Assembly: GCF_017302275.1 (NCBI RefSeq) | Contig: NZ_JAFLDR010000009.1 | Location: 1-64,000, forward strand | Length of the DNA stretch: 64,000 nt | Reading direction: 5' to 3' | DNA from: Sulfuritalea sp. | GTDB taxonomy: Bacteria; Pseudomonadota; Gammaproteobacteria; Burkholderiales; Rhodocyclaceae | Part shown: positions 38,276 through 46,800 of the stretch, in pieces | Layout of the letters: each line of letters opens with the position of its first letter | How positions within the stretch are numbered: the first letter of the stretch is position 1 | Translations under genes and position numbers: made by a program | The notes under the pieces: generated by a model | Seen by the model: only the letters and a program-made list of their open reading frames with translations | Told to the model about the DNA's origin: nothing | Databases searched by the model: none

Positions 38276-40228
38276 ATGTCGATGTACCGCCAACTCTGGT
38301 TAGCCATTGTTCTCAGCATGCTGCTGGCGCTGGGCGGCAGCCTGTTCGCCACGCTGCTGTCCGCGCGCGCCTACCTGGAACAGCAACTGAGCATGAAGAA
38401 TGCCGACAATGCCGCGGCGCTGGCCCTGTCGCTGAGCCAGCAGGCACCCGATGCGGTCACGCTCGAGCTCACGGTGGCTGCGCTTTTCGACAGCGGCCAC
38501 TACGAGTACATTCGGATACTTGATCCGAACGGCAGGATCATGGTCGACCGGGTGGCGGCCACTGGCGACGCCGGTGCCCCGGAGTGGTTCGTGCGCCGCC
38601 TGCCGATCGCCGACGAGCCCGGCGTCGCGCAGATCACCAATGGCTGGAAGCAACTGGGAAGCGTGTCTTTGCTGAGCCACAGCCGGTTTGCCTATCAGGC
38701 GCTGTGGACCAGCACGCAGGAGATGGTCGCGGCACTGGCGCTGGCCAGCTTCATCGGCGGCTACCTCGGCAGCCTGATCCTGCGCCGCCTGCGGCGGCCC
38801 CTGCAGGCGGTGATCGACCAGGCGGTGGCGATCACCAACCGGCGCTTCGTCACCATCCCGGAACCAAAGGTGCCCGAACTGCGCAAACTGGCTAGCGCCA
38901 TGAATGCCACCGTGCTGCGCCTCAAGTCGATGTTCGAGGAGGAGGCCGCGCGGCTGGAGGCCGTGCGCCGTGAGGCCAATTTCGATCCGCTGACCGGACT
39001 CGCGAATCGTGACTTCTTCATCGCCCAGTTGCGATCGTCGGTGCAGGGCGAGGACTCCACCGGTGGTACGCTGTTCCTGATCCGCGTCGCCGACCTGGTC
39101 GGCATCAACAAGCGGCTGGGCCGCGCCGCGACCGACGACCTGCTGCGGCGCGTGGCCGAGACAATCGGCGCCCCACAGGGACTTCCGTCGGTCGCCGGCG
39201 GTACGGCGCAGGTCGATGCGCTGGCGGCGCGCATGAACGGCGCCGACTTCGCGCTGCTGCTGCCCGGCCGGCAGGCCGGCCGCGAGGTCGCCGAGGCGCT
39301 GCTCGAGTCGCTGGTGGCGTCTATGGAAGCCTATGTCGATGGCGGACCCTCGGCCTATATCGGCATGGGGACCTTCAAGCAGGGGACCGGTCTGCGCGTG
39401 CTGTTGTCACAGGTCGATGCCGCGTTGATTGCGACGGAAGCCGAGGGACTGAATGCGGTGCGCGAAGCCGTGGTGGCGACCGATGACGAAATGCCGACCG
39501 ATGGTGCAGAGTGGGGTCGCATCATCGAACAGGCGCTTGAGCAGCGCTGGTTGCGCCTGGTGTCCTTCCCGGTGGTCGATATGGAGGGCGGGCTGCTGCA
39601 CGTGGAGTGCCCGCTGCGCCTCAAGTTCGATGCCGACGGCGACTGGCAACCGGCCGGGAGCTTCCTGCCGATCGCGCAGCGCCTCGGCTTGGCGCCGCAA
39701 CTCGATTTCGCCGCACTGGAACTGGCGCTCGAATCGCTCGAAGGCCAGGATGTGCCGACCGGCCTGGCCATCAACCTCGCGGCGAGTTCGATTGCCGGGG
39801 CGAATTTCCGGCGCAAGCTCGACATGTTGCTGCATCGCCATCGCAAGGTCGCCAGCCGACTCTGGGTCGAAGTCGCCGAGACCGGCGTGCTGAAGCACGT
39901 CGACGCCTTCCACGAACTTTGCACCCTACTCCGGAGCCACGGTTGCCGGGTCGGTGTGGAACACTTCGGCCGCCAGTTCAGCCAGATCGGGCAATTGCAC
40001 GACCTTGGCCTCGAATACATCAAGGTCGATGCCAGCTTCATCCGCCACCTCGACACCAATCCGGGCAACCAGGCCTTCCTCAAGGGCGTCAGTTCCATCG
40101 CCCATTCGATCGGGACGCTGGTGATCGCCGAAGGGGTGGCGAACGAAGCCGAATTTGCGGCCCTCGGCGGCCTCGGCTTCGACGGAGCGACTGGCCCCTG
40201 GGTGAAACTGGCGGACGCGCCGGTGTAA
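38276..40228 (+). CDS. lapD: LapD-like c-di-GMP receptor with degenerate GGDEF and EAL domains
   Basis: 650 residues. TM1 (about 8-30), a periplasmic LapD/MoxY N-terminal domain (about 31-145), TM2 (about 150-170), HAMP (171-225), GGDEF-like (about 235-385) and EAL-like (about 410-645). Both enzymatic motifs are lost: GGDEF reads NGADF and EAL reads ECP. This fits a receptor, not an enzyme. LapD binds c-di-GMP through the EAL domain and captures LapG. Residues 297-311 in the GGDEF domain are encoded by the long form of the dispersed repeat, in a loop just before the degenerate GGDEF motif. AGGAAAGGAAG precedes ATG 38276. Confidence 0.9.
   Translation: MSMYRQLWLAIVLSMLLALGGSLFATLLSARAYLEQQLSMKNADNAAALALSLSQQAPDAVTLELTVAALFDSGHYEYIRILDPNGRIMVDRVAATGDAGAPEWFVRRLPIADEPGVAQITNGWKQLGSVSLLSHSRFAYQALWTSTQEMVAALALASFIGGYLGSLILRRLRRPLQAVIDQAVAITNRRFVTIPEPKVPELRKLASAMNATVLRLKSMFEEEAARLEAVRREANFDPLTGLANRDFFIAQLRSSVQGEDSTGGTLFLIRVADLVGINKRLGRAATDDLLRRVAETIGAPQGLPSVAGGTAQVDALAARMNGADFALLLPGRQAGREVAEALLESLVASMEAYVDGGPSAYIGMGTFKQGTGLRVLLSQVDAALIATEAEGLNAVREAVVATDDEMPTDGAEWGRIIEQALEQRWLRLVSFPVVDMEGGLLHVECPLRLKFDADGDWQPAGSFLPIAQRLGLAPQLDFAALELALESLEGQDVPTGLAINLAASSIAGANFRRKLDMLLHRHRKVASRLWVEVAETGVLKHVDAFHELCTLLRSHGCRVGVEHFGRQFSQIGQLHDLGLEYIKVDASFIRHLDTNPGNQAFLKGVSSIAHSIGTLVIAEGVANEAEFAALGGLGFDGATGPWVKLADAPV
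39164..39208 (+). repeat. Dispersed element, long form (copy 8) in lapD
   Basis: Begins ATCGGCGCCCC, contains ACAGGGACTTCC and GTCGCCGGCGG, and ends TACGGCG. It matches the long copy at 7943-7989 at nearly every position and encodes I-G-A-P-Q-G-L-P-S-V-A-G-G-T-A. Confidence 0.8.
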
Positions 40229-40327
40229 CGTCGAGGTTCGCGCTTTCTTAACTTGAAACAATTCGCTCGGAGTGAGTGGTACTAGTTGAGCGAAGCGAAC
40301 TGTTTGGTAGCCCCGCCCTGGGGCGGG

Positions 40328-40404
40328 AACGGGGGTGGGGGGCCTTGAATTTGCCGTTCGCGTGTTTCACTTCCGAGGGTGGCCCTGGGTGTCATGAGCG
40401 CTAG
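40328..40404 (+). repeat. 79-bp-type intergenic repeat, diverged copy C
   Basis: Shares TTCGCGTGTTTCA exactly with copy A, and the G-rich left part and the ATGA-x-GCTAG end are similar. It fills the gap between lapD and the convergent acetyltransferase gene and touches that gene's stop codon. Confidence 0.55.
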
Positions 40405-43091
40405 TTCAGGACCAGCACGCCGCGCTTGAGGCCGTGGTCCTCGGGGTGCGCCGAGAGCACGAATCCGAGGCTGGCGACGAAGGCCAGCATGCGCGTGTTC
40501 TCGGCGAGGAAATCGCCATGCATGTAGCGCAGGCCGCTGCTGCGCGCGGTGTCGATCAGCGTGCCCATCAGGCGCCGCGCGAGGCCCTTGCCCTGCCAGT
40601 CGTCGGCAACGACGATCGCGAACTCGCAGGATTCGCCGTCGGGACTGGTGGCGTAGCGCACCACCCCGATTTCCTTTTCGGCGCCGTTGTCGTCGACCGT
40701 GGCGACATAGGCCATCTCGCGGTCGTAGTCGATCTGGGTCAGCCGCACCAGTTGCGCCTGCGACACTTCGCGTATGGTGTTCATGAAGCGCATGTAACGC
40801 GATTCTGCGGACAGCGCCTTGACGAACTCGTGTTCCATGCGGATGTCCTCGGGCCGGATCGGGCGAATCGTGACCTGGGTTCCATCCTTGGCCTGGAAGC
40901 CGCCCTTCAGGTGAGAGGGATAGGGATGGATCGCCATGTGGTCATAGCGGCCGGCAGTGATCGGCGTGTTCTCGATGGTGATCCGCGCGTCCACGGCGAC
41001 CGCCCCGTGCTCGTCGACGATCAGCGGGTTGATATCCATGTGGCCGATCCACGGCAGTTCGCAGACCATCGCCGAAACGCTGAGGAGAATCGCCTCTATG
41101 GCCTCCATGTTGACCGGCGGCATGTTGCGGAATTTGCCAAGCCGGGCTGTGGTCCGCGTCGACGCCAGCATGTCGGCCACCAGCACCGGGTTGAGTGGTG
41201 GCAGCGCGACGGCACGGTCGCTGTAGTTGGCTTCCACGCTGGTTCCGCCGGGCCCGAAGACGATGGTGGGGCCGAATATCTTGTCGCGCATCATGCCGAC
41301 CATCAGTTCGCGGCCGTTGGGTTTCTGGATCATCGGTTCGATGGCGATGCCGTTGATATGCGCATCCGGACGGACCTTCTTCACTTCGTCCATGATTTCC
41401 AGCCAGCCATCGCGCACCGCGGCGAGGCTGTTCAGGTTCAGGCGAACGCCGCCGGAATCGCTCTTGTGGGCAATTTCGGGTGAGTCGACCTTCATCACGA
41501 CCGGCAGTCCGAGTTCTTCCGCCAGAACCATGGCCTCGGAGGCGGAGCGGGCGACCACGGTTTGCGCGATGGGGATCCTGAAGGCGGACAGGATGGCCTT
41601 CGATTCCATTTCGCTGAGCACCTTGCGCCCTTCCATCAGCGCGGTCTCGATCACCAGGCGCGCCGATTCGAGGCGCGGTGGAGCTTGTTCGGAGATCGAG
41701 GCCGGGGTTTGCACCAGCAACTGCCGGTTGCGGTAGTAGTTGGAGACGTGCGAGAACAGGTCGACCGCCGGCTCGGGGGTGCGGAATGTAGGAATGCCCG
41801 CGCCCTGGAACAGTTTTCGCGCTTCGCTCACCTGTTCCTCTCCCATCCAGCAGGTCACCAGGGGCTTGTCGCTGTGGCGCGCGATCTCGATCACGGTGCG
41901 CGCCGCCTGGGTCGGATCGGTCATTGCCTGCGGCGTAAGAATGGCGAGCACGCCATCGATGTTGTCGTCGTCGATGCAGGCCTGCAGCGCCACGCCATAG
42001 CGCGCCGGATCGGCGTCGCCGAGGATGTCGAGCGGATTGGACTTCGACCAGTTCGGTGGCAGCAGTTCGTTCAGCCGGCTTTGCGTGGCGGTATCCAGCT
42101 GGGCCAGCGGGATGTCTATGTCTGCGGCATGGTCGGCCGCCATGACGCCGGGACCGCCGCCATTGGTAATGATCGCCAACCGCTTGCCGCGCGGACGAAA
42201 GTGCGAGAACAGGGCGGACGCGGCGGCGTACATCTGGCCGACGTTGGCCAGGCGGACCACGCCGGCACGGCGCAGCGCGGCGTCGAACACGTCGTCGGCG
42301 CCCACCAGCGCCCCGGTATGGGAGAGCGCGGCCTTTTCGCCGGCCGGATGCTTGCCGACCTTGATCAGTAGCACCGGCTTGCAACGTGCTGCCGCGCGCA
42401 AGGCGCTCATGAAGCGCCGGGCGTTCTTGATGCCTTCGATGTAAAGGAAGATGTTCTCGGTGCGCGGATCGGAGACCATGAAGTCGAGCACTTCGCCGAA
42501 GTCGATGTCGCTTTCCGCGCCGAGCGAGACGACGCTGGAAAAGCCGATCTTGTTCGGCAGCGCCCAGTCGAGGATCGCGGTGCATAAGGCGCCCGACTGC
42601 GAAATGAGGCCGATCGTGCCGGCATGGGCGAAGCCATGGCCGAAGGTCAGGTTGAGCTGGTTGCCGGGGCGCATCATGCCGAGGCAGTTGGGGCCAAGCA
42701 GGCGCATGCCATGGCGCCGCGCGTTCTCCAGCGCCGCGCGTTCCAGCGCCGCACCGCGCGGACCGGCCTCGGCGAAGCCGCCGGAAATCACGATCGCGTT
42801 CTTGCAGCCGGCGCGGCCGCAGGCGTCGACGATGTCGGGGACGGTGGCGGCCTGGGTGCAGATCACGGCGACATCGAGGCGTTGCGCGATGGTGTCGACC
42901 GAGGCGTAGCTCTGCTGGCCGAACACCGTTTCGTGCCTGGGATTGACGAAATACAGCTTGCCCTTGTAGCCCGAATCCAGCATGTTGCGGACCAGGGTGA
43001 CGCCTATCGAGTTCGGCGTTTCCGAGGCGCCGATGATGGCGATCGACTGCGGTTCGAAGAGGGTGTGCAGGTAGTGACGTTCGTTATGCAT
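40401..43091 (-). CDS. Bifunctional acyl-CoA synthetase (NDP-forming)-like / GNAT acetyltransferase (PatZ-like)
   Basis: 896 residues. CoA-binding domain (about 8-135, SIAIIGASETPNSIG), two succinyl-CoA-ligase-like domains (about 145-440, GLISQSGALCTAILDWA and LSHTGALVGADDVFDAA), an ATP-grasp domain (about 475-705, PVVMKVDSPEIAHKSDSGGV) and a C-terminal GNAT domain (about 735-890, VADDWQGKGLARRLMG). This is the layout of PatZ/Pka-type protein lysine acetyltransferases that inactivate acetyl-CoA synthetase. In GNAT-first relatives cAMP can regulate the enzyme, but no cyclic-nucleotide domain is visible here. ATG 43091 starts the conserved N-terminus. Confidence 0.9.
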   Translation of the reverse strand: MHNERHYLHTLFEPQSIAIIGASETPNSIGVTLVRNMLDSGYKGKLYFVNPRHETVFGQQSYASVDTIAQRLDVAVICTQAATVPDIVDACGRAGCKNAIVISGGFAEAGPRGAALERAALENARRHGMRLLGPNCLGMMRPGNQLNLTFGHGFAHAGTIGLISQSGALCTAILDWALPNKIGFSSVVSLGAESDIDFGEVLDFMVSDPRTENIFLYIEGIKNARRFMSALRAAARCKPVLLIKVGKHPAGEKAALSHTGALVGADDVFDAALRRAGVVRLANVGQMYAAASALFSHFRPRGKRLAIITNGGGPGVMAADHAADIDIPLAQLDTATQSRLNELLPPNWSKSNPLDILGDADPARYGVALQACIDDDNIDGVLAILTPQAMTDPTQAARTVIEIARHSDKPLVTCWMGEEQVSEARKLFQGAGIPTFRTPEPAVDLFSHVSNYYRNRQLLVQTPASISEQAPPRLESARLVIETALMEGRKVLSEMESKAILSAFRIPIAQTVVARSASEAMVLAEELGLPVVMKVDSPEIAHKSDSGGVRLNLNSLAAVRDGWLEIMDEVKKVRPDAHINGIAIEPMIQKPNGRELMVGMMRDKIFGPTIVFGPGGTSVEANYSDRAVALPPLNPVLVADMLASTRTTARLGKFRNMPPVNMEAIEAILLSVSAMVCELPWIGHMDINPLIVDEHGAVAVDARITIENTPITAGRYDHMAIHPYPSHLKGGFQAKDGTQVTIRPIRPEDIRMEHEFVKALSAESRYMRFMNTIREVSQAQLVRLTQIDYDREMAYVATVDDNGAEKEIGVVRYATSPDGESCEFAIVVADDWQGKGLARRLMGTLIDTARSSGLRYMHGDFLAENTRMLAFVASLGFVLSAHPEDHGLKRGVLVLN

Positions 43092-43184
43092 GGCAACGCT
43101 CCACAGCCGCGGGGTGGCGTGTTCTCAATGGGTTGGTGCGGTGCAGCATAACACCTTCCCACCGCGGATAACCGAGGAAATCCC

Positions 43185-44525
43185 CTACAAACGCCTTGTC
43201 GCTTCCGCCCGGCTGTTTTTGTGGTGGCCGTAGTGCCGGTCGGCGCTGAGAATGTGGTTTACCAGCCACCCGGAAAGGAAGCGCTTGATGCGGAATCCGA
43301 GATAGACACGATCTTCGTCGCCGCGCAGGATTTCGCTGCGCAATTCGTCGAAATACTCGAAGAATCGCCGATGCTGTCTATTGTGCAGGTCAATGAAGGG
43401 GTACTCCTCGCCTTTCATCATCCCTTCCTCGATGTCGAAGACCAGGATGGCGGATGACTCGATCTGCGCCAGCAGTGGCGTCGCCAGTTCCAGCGCACCG
43501 ACGTTGATCGCGCGCGCCAGGGCGTTCATGTCGGCGAGCAGGGCCTTATGCGCCGTATCGACGGTTTCCGGTCCGAGCGAATAGTTTTCGTGCCACAGCG
43601 GCGGGCTGTCGCCGCGCACGCCATTGGTGACGCGGGCCAGCGGGCTGCAACGTTCGAGGTAGACATGGGCGGCGGTATCGTTGGGAACCGCCGCGACGTA
43701 GTCGACCAGACGCTTCCCGGCACTGACTTCGTCGTCGATGTGGTAGTAGGCAAGTGCTTCCTCGAAGCGCTTCCATGTCTGACGCTTGGCATCCGCGAGC
43801 ATGGGCGGATCGCCGTCGAAGACTTCATACACCGATTGCGCGCCCTGCTTGCCGCGTACGTGGGTGCGGTCGAGGAAGCGGATCGACCATTCCCGCGGCT
43901 GGTCAAGGCAGTAAAGAGTGTTTTCGCTGATCAGCAGCGAGACGCGGTATTCCTTGGTCAGGCGCTCCAGTCGCGCAGCGAGGTTGACCGCGTCGCCGAT
44001 CACCGTGCCGTCCATGCGCGCGGCGCCGCCGATGGTGCCCAGCATGACGATGCCGGTGTTGATGCCGATGCCGATCTTGATCGGGCGATAGCCGGCGCGT
44101 GCGCGGCCGTCGTTGTACTCGTCGAGCCGCTTCAGCATCGCCAGGCCGCAGCGCAGCGCCGCGTCGGGCGAATCGGGAAACAGCGCCATGATCGCGTCGC
44201 CGACGTACTTGTCGATGAAGCCTCCGTGGGCGGTGATCACCGGTTCCATCTGAACCAGGTAGGAGTTCAGGAAGTTGAAATTTTCCTGTGGGCTCATCGT
44301 TTCCGAGAGCGAGGTGAAATCGCGGATGTCGGCGAAGAGGATCGTCATCTTGCGCTCGACTTGCTGACCGAGTTCGACCTTGCGGATGTCCTCGATGCCC
44401 AGCAGGTTGAGGAACTGGCGCGGAACGAAGCGGCTGTAGGCCTCAGTGATCGTGCTCAGCCGCTCGCGCAGGGCATCGGGATGATCCTGAGCATTGCCAA
44501 ATTGGGGTTTCAGCTTTAAGGGCAT
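43185..44525 (-). CDS. Class III nucleotide cyclase fused to a hemerythrin-like domain
   Basis: 446 residues. The N-terminal half is a class III cyclase (about 50-235) with ILFADIRDFTSLSE and DKYVGDAIMALFP (two metal Asp residues) and GTVIGDAVNLAARLE. A short helical linker follows. The C-terminus (about 310-440) resembles bacteriohemerythrin: LWHENYSLGPETVDTAHKAL, then IDLHNRQHRRFFEYF (H-x3-H) and WLVNHILSADRHYG (HxxxxD). These would bind a di-iron centre that senses oxygen. Such a fusion would link cyclic nucleotide production to oxygen level (inference). The gene stands alone between the acetyltransferase and a methyltransferase. Confidence 0.82.
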   Translation of the reverse strand: MPLKLKPQFGNAQDHPDALRERLSTITEAYSRFVPRQFLNLLGIEDIRKVELGQQVERKMTILFADIRDFTSLSETMSPQENFNFLNSYLVQMEPVITAHGGFIDKYVGDAIMALFPDSPDAALRCGLAMLKRLDEYNDGRARAGYRPIKIGIGINTGIVMLGTIGGAARMDGTVIGDAVNLAARLERLTKEYRVSLLISENTLYCLDQPREWSIRFLDRTHVRGKQGAQSVYEVFDGDPPMLADAKRQTWKRFEEALAYYHIDDEVSAGKRLVDYVAAVPNDTAAHVYLERCSPLARVTNGVRGDSPPLWHENYSLGPETVDTAHKALLADMNALARAINVGALELATPLLAQIESSAILVFDIEEGMMKGEEYPFIDLHNRQHRRFFEYFDELRSEILRGDEDRVYLGFRIKRFLSGWLVNHILSADRHYGHHKNSRAEATRRL

Positions 44526-44812
44526 GCGGATTCGGGCACCGGCAGCGTTTCGAAACTTCGTTTCAACATAAAATGATACCCGACATGAGGAAGATATGAA
44601 CCCTCCCCGCCGTTGGGCCGCGCCCCGAAGGAAGTTCCCTTGGGGGACCCCAAGGGGGCGCAGCCAACCCATGGAGCCGCGCAGCGGCCAATCACAGCCA
44701 CTCCCTGCCTTGGGGCGAAGGCAGGGTTTCGCGGAGCACGGCTCCGCGCAGCCGCAGCAGGCCGGCTATGCAGAGCCGGCCGTGGGGTCGGGGTTTCGGG
44801 GGAGGTAGTCCG
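44526..44812. other. 287-bp repeat-rich intergenic region
   Basis: Holds no gene. It is rich in GGGGG/CCCCC tracts and short inverted repeats, for example GCACGGCTCC-type and CAGAGCCGGCC-type segments. The strongest hairpin is at 44637-44656. Divergent genes start on both sides, so promoters must lie here, but I cannot name boxes. Confidence 0.6.
44637..44656. repeat. 9-bp perfect inverted repeat
   Basis: CCCTTGGGG (44637-44645) and CCCCAAGGG (44648-44656) are exact reverse complements with two bases between them. Its position, between the divergent cyclase and methyltransferase genes, suits a regulator site, or it may be part of a repeat family. Confidence 0.7.
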
Positions 44813-45343
44813 GTGAGCGACGCACCTTCGGCCTGGATTCGACGCTTCCTGCCCATGGTCGCGGCCGGTGGCACCGTCCTCGACCTCGCCTGCGGCCGTG
44901 GTCGTCACGCCTTGCTGCTGGCGGAACGCGGCCATCGTGTCGTGGCGGTGGACCGCGACGCCGCCGCGCTCGCCGAAATCGCGGCGAAGGCGCCGGATGT
45001 GGAATCGGTGCAGGCCGACCTCGAAAGCGGGCCCTGGCCCTTCGCCGGGCGGCGCTTCGCCGGCATCGTGGTGACGAACTACCTGCATCGGCCCCTGCTG
45101 CCGCGACTGATCGACTCGCTGACCGAGGGTGGCGTGCTGCTGTACGAAACTTTCATGGTCGGCAACGCTCGATTCGGCAAGCCGTCCAGCCCCGAATTCC
45201 TGCTGCATCGCGACGAGTTGCTCAATGTGGTGCGCGGCAAACTGAGCGTGGCGGCCTTCGAGCAGGGTGAGGTCGTGACGCCGCGGCCGGCGGTGGTGCA
45301 ACGGCTTTGCGCGGTGCGCGGCGAGCCTGCGCTGCCGCCGTAG
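44813..45343 (+). CDS. Class I SAM-dependent methyltransferase
   Basis: 176 residues. SAM-binding motif I is VLDLACGRGRHALLLAERG (about 21-39), followed by VVAVDRDAAAL (acidic end of strand 2) and VVTNYLHRPLLP. It resembles small TehB/Tam-like methyltransferases; the substrate is unknown. GTG 44813 was chosen because GGAGGT lies seven bases upstream; no ATG fits the domain start. A single gene between an intergenic repeat region and the 2TM protein. Confidence 0.85.
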   Translation: MSDAPSAWIRRFLPMVAAGGTVLDLACGRGRHALLLAERGHRVVAVDRDAAALAEIAAKAPDVESVQADLESGPWPFAGRRFAGIVVTNYLHRPLLPRLIDSLTEGGVLLYETFMVGNARFGKPSSPEFLLHRDELLNVVRGKLSVAAFEQGEVVTPRPAVVQRLCAVRGEPALPP

Positions 45344-45476
45344 TCGCAGATCATCGCTGCCGGCAGCCGTCCATCTCCCGCTGTTGCCCGTTCGTCGCAT
45401 TCGGCTGGCGATCGTGGGTGCCTTGCCGGAAACTGCAGCCATCCCGTCATTGCGGGCACCTTCCAAGGAGAGAATC

Positions 45477-45785
45477 ATGGTCTGCCGTTCCCGATATGTC
45501 GATGATCCGTCACATTCCGTAGCCGAGCGCGATGCCCGCCGCCAGGTTGGCATGCTGCGCGCCTTCTACCACCACCTGATGGTGTTCGTGGTGGTCAATT
45601 GCGGGCTCCTGGCGATCAACCTGATCGCTTCTCCCGGACGCCTGTGGTTCTACTGGCCCTTGCTGGGCTGGGGCATCTGGCTCACCCTGCACGCGCTAAG
45701 CACGTTTGGCGGCAGGCGTTGGCTGGGGGCCGAGTGGGAAGAACGCAAGCTGCGCGAGTTGCTGGCCGACAAGGCCGTGAAATAA
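45477..45785 (+). CDS. Small 2TM-domain protein
   Basis: 102 residues. An N-terminal helix with charged residues (SVAERDARRQVGMLRAFYHHL) precedes two TM helices (VFVVVNCGLLAINLIA and PLLGWGIWLTLHALSTFG) and the tail EWEERKLRELL. This is the 2TM domain often found before LytS-type kinases. AAGGAG precedes ATG 45477. It is eight bases upstream of the kinase gene and is probably part of the same operon, perhaps as a membrane helper of the kinase (inference). Confidence 0.8.
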   Translation: MVCRSRYVDDPSHSVAERDARRQVGMLRAFYHHLMVFVVVNCGLLAINLIASPGRLWFYWPLLGWGIWLTLHALSTFGGRRWLGAEWEERKLRELLADKAVK

Positions 45786-45792
45786 TCGCGCT

Positions 45793-46800
45793 ATGACGAA
45801 ACTGTTCGCAACGCTGGCCGGCACCATTGTCTTCAGTACGCTGATTGCGGGCTTCCTGTCCGCGATCGGTTTTGGCGGTGGTTTCGCCATCAACCTGGTG
45901 TTCTCGCAGTGCATCGGCCTCAGCATCGCGATGCTGCTGCTGGCTGTCCTGCATGCGAACCTGCCGCCGCTGTTGCGCGGCCTGGCGGCGGCGGCCGGCA
46001 TCGTTGTCGGGGCGGCGTTGGGCGGCTTCCTCGGGCGCCTGCTGACCGGCGTCGGCAGGTCCGCCGACGGCGTCCATGAAGCGCAGTCGCTGCTGCTCGG
46101 ACTGGTTTTTGGCGCGATCGCCGCCGGGTTTTTCTGGCTGCGCGAGCGCAATTCCAGTCTTCGGCGCGATCTCCAGGCGCGCGAACTGGCCCGGCTGGAG
46201 GCCGAGAAGCAGGCCCTGGCCGCCCGATTGCGCCTGCTACAGGCGCAGATCGAGCCGCATTTCCTGTTCAACTCGCTGGCCAACGTGGCGGCCCTGATCG
46301 ATGTCGATCCGGGGCGCGCCGGCAGCCTGCTCGACGCGCTGATCCGCTACCTGCGCTCCAGCCTGCAGCGCACCCGCGCCGAGGGCGGCTCGCTCGGCGA
46401 CGAAGTGACCCTGCTCAAGGCCTACCTCGACATCCTGAAGATACGCATGGGCGATCGCCTGGACTACGCCTTCAAGATTCCGCCGCACCTGCTTGGCCGC
46501 GAATTTCCACCGATGCTGTTGCAGCCGCTGGTCGAAAACGCCATTCGCCACGGCCTCGAACCGAAGCTGGGCGGCGGCTTCCTGCAGGTCGACGCCGCAG
46601 TGGCCGACGGATGCCTGCGGATCAGCGTCGCCGATGACGGCGTCGGCATCGCCGAGGCGCCCGGCGAGGGCGTCGGCCTGTCCAACATCCGGGCGCGACT
46701 GCTGGCGCTCTACGGGCCGGCGGCGCGGTTGGAGGTGGCCGCAAAAGTCGGCGCTGGCGTCACGGCGACGCTTGACCTTCCGCTGGAGGCCGCGCCATGA
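45793..46800 (+). CDS. LytS/AlgZ-type sensor histidine kinase
   Basis: 335 residues. Four TM helices in the first 125 residues, then a coiled-coil and the His_kinase domain with QIEPHFLFNSLANVAALI (phospho-His156) and the LytS-type ATPase (LLQPLVENAIRHGLEP, VADDGVGIAE and GVGLSNIRARL). It pairs with the LytTR regulator that starts 4 nt before its end (ATGA overlap). Residues 318-325 (KVGAGVTA) lie in the last strand region and are encoded by a copy of the dispersed element, though related kinases also have G-x-G-x-x-x there. Confidence 0.9.
   Translation: MTKLFATLAGTIVFSTLIAGFLSAIGFGGGFAINLVFSQCIGLSIAMLLLAVLHANLPPLLRGLAAAAGIVVGAALGGFLGRLLTGVGRSADGVHEAQSLLLGLVFGAIAAGFFWLRERNSSLRRDLQARELARLEAEKQALAARLRLLQAQIEPHFLFNSLANVAALIDVDPGRAGSLLDALIRYLRSSLQRTRAEGGSLGDEVTLLKAYLDILKIRMGDRLDYAFKIPPHLLGREFPPMLLQPLVENAIRHGLEPKLGGGFLQVDAAVADGCLRISVADDGVGIAEAPGEGVGLSNIRARLLALYGPAARLEVAAKVGAGVTATLDLPLEAAP
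46744..46767 (+). repeat. Dispersed 24-bp element, copy 9 in the LytS-type kinase
   Basis: Reads AAAGTCGGCG, CTGGCG, TC, ACGGCG, a perfect consensus copy. It encodes K-V-G-A-G-V-T-A at a place where relatives often have a similar peptide, so this site may have been easy to replace. Confidence 0.82.
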
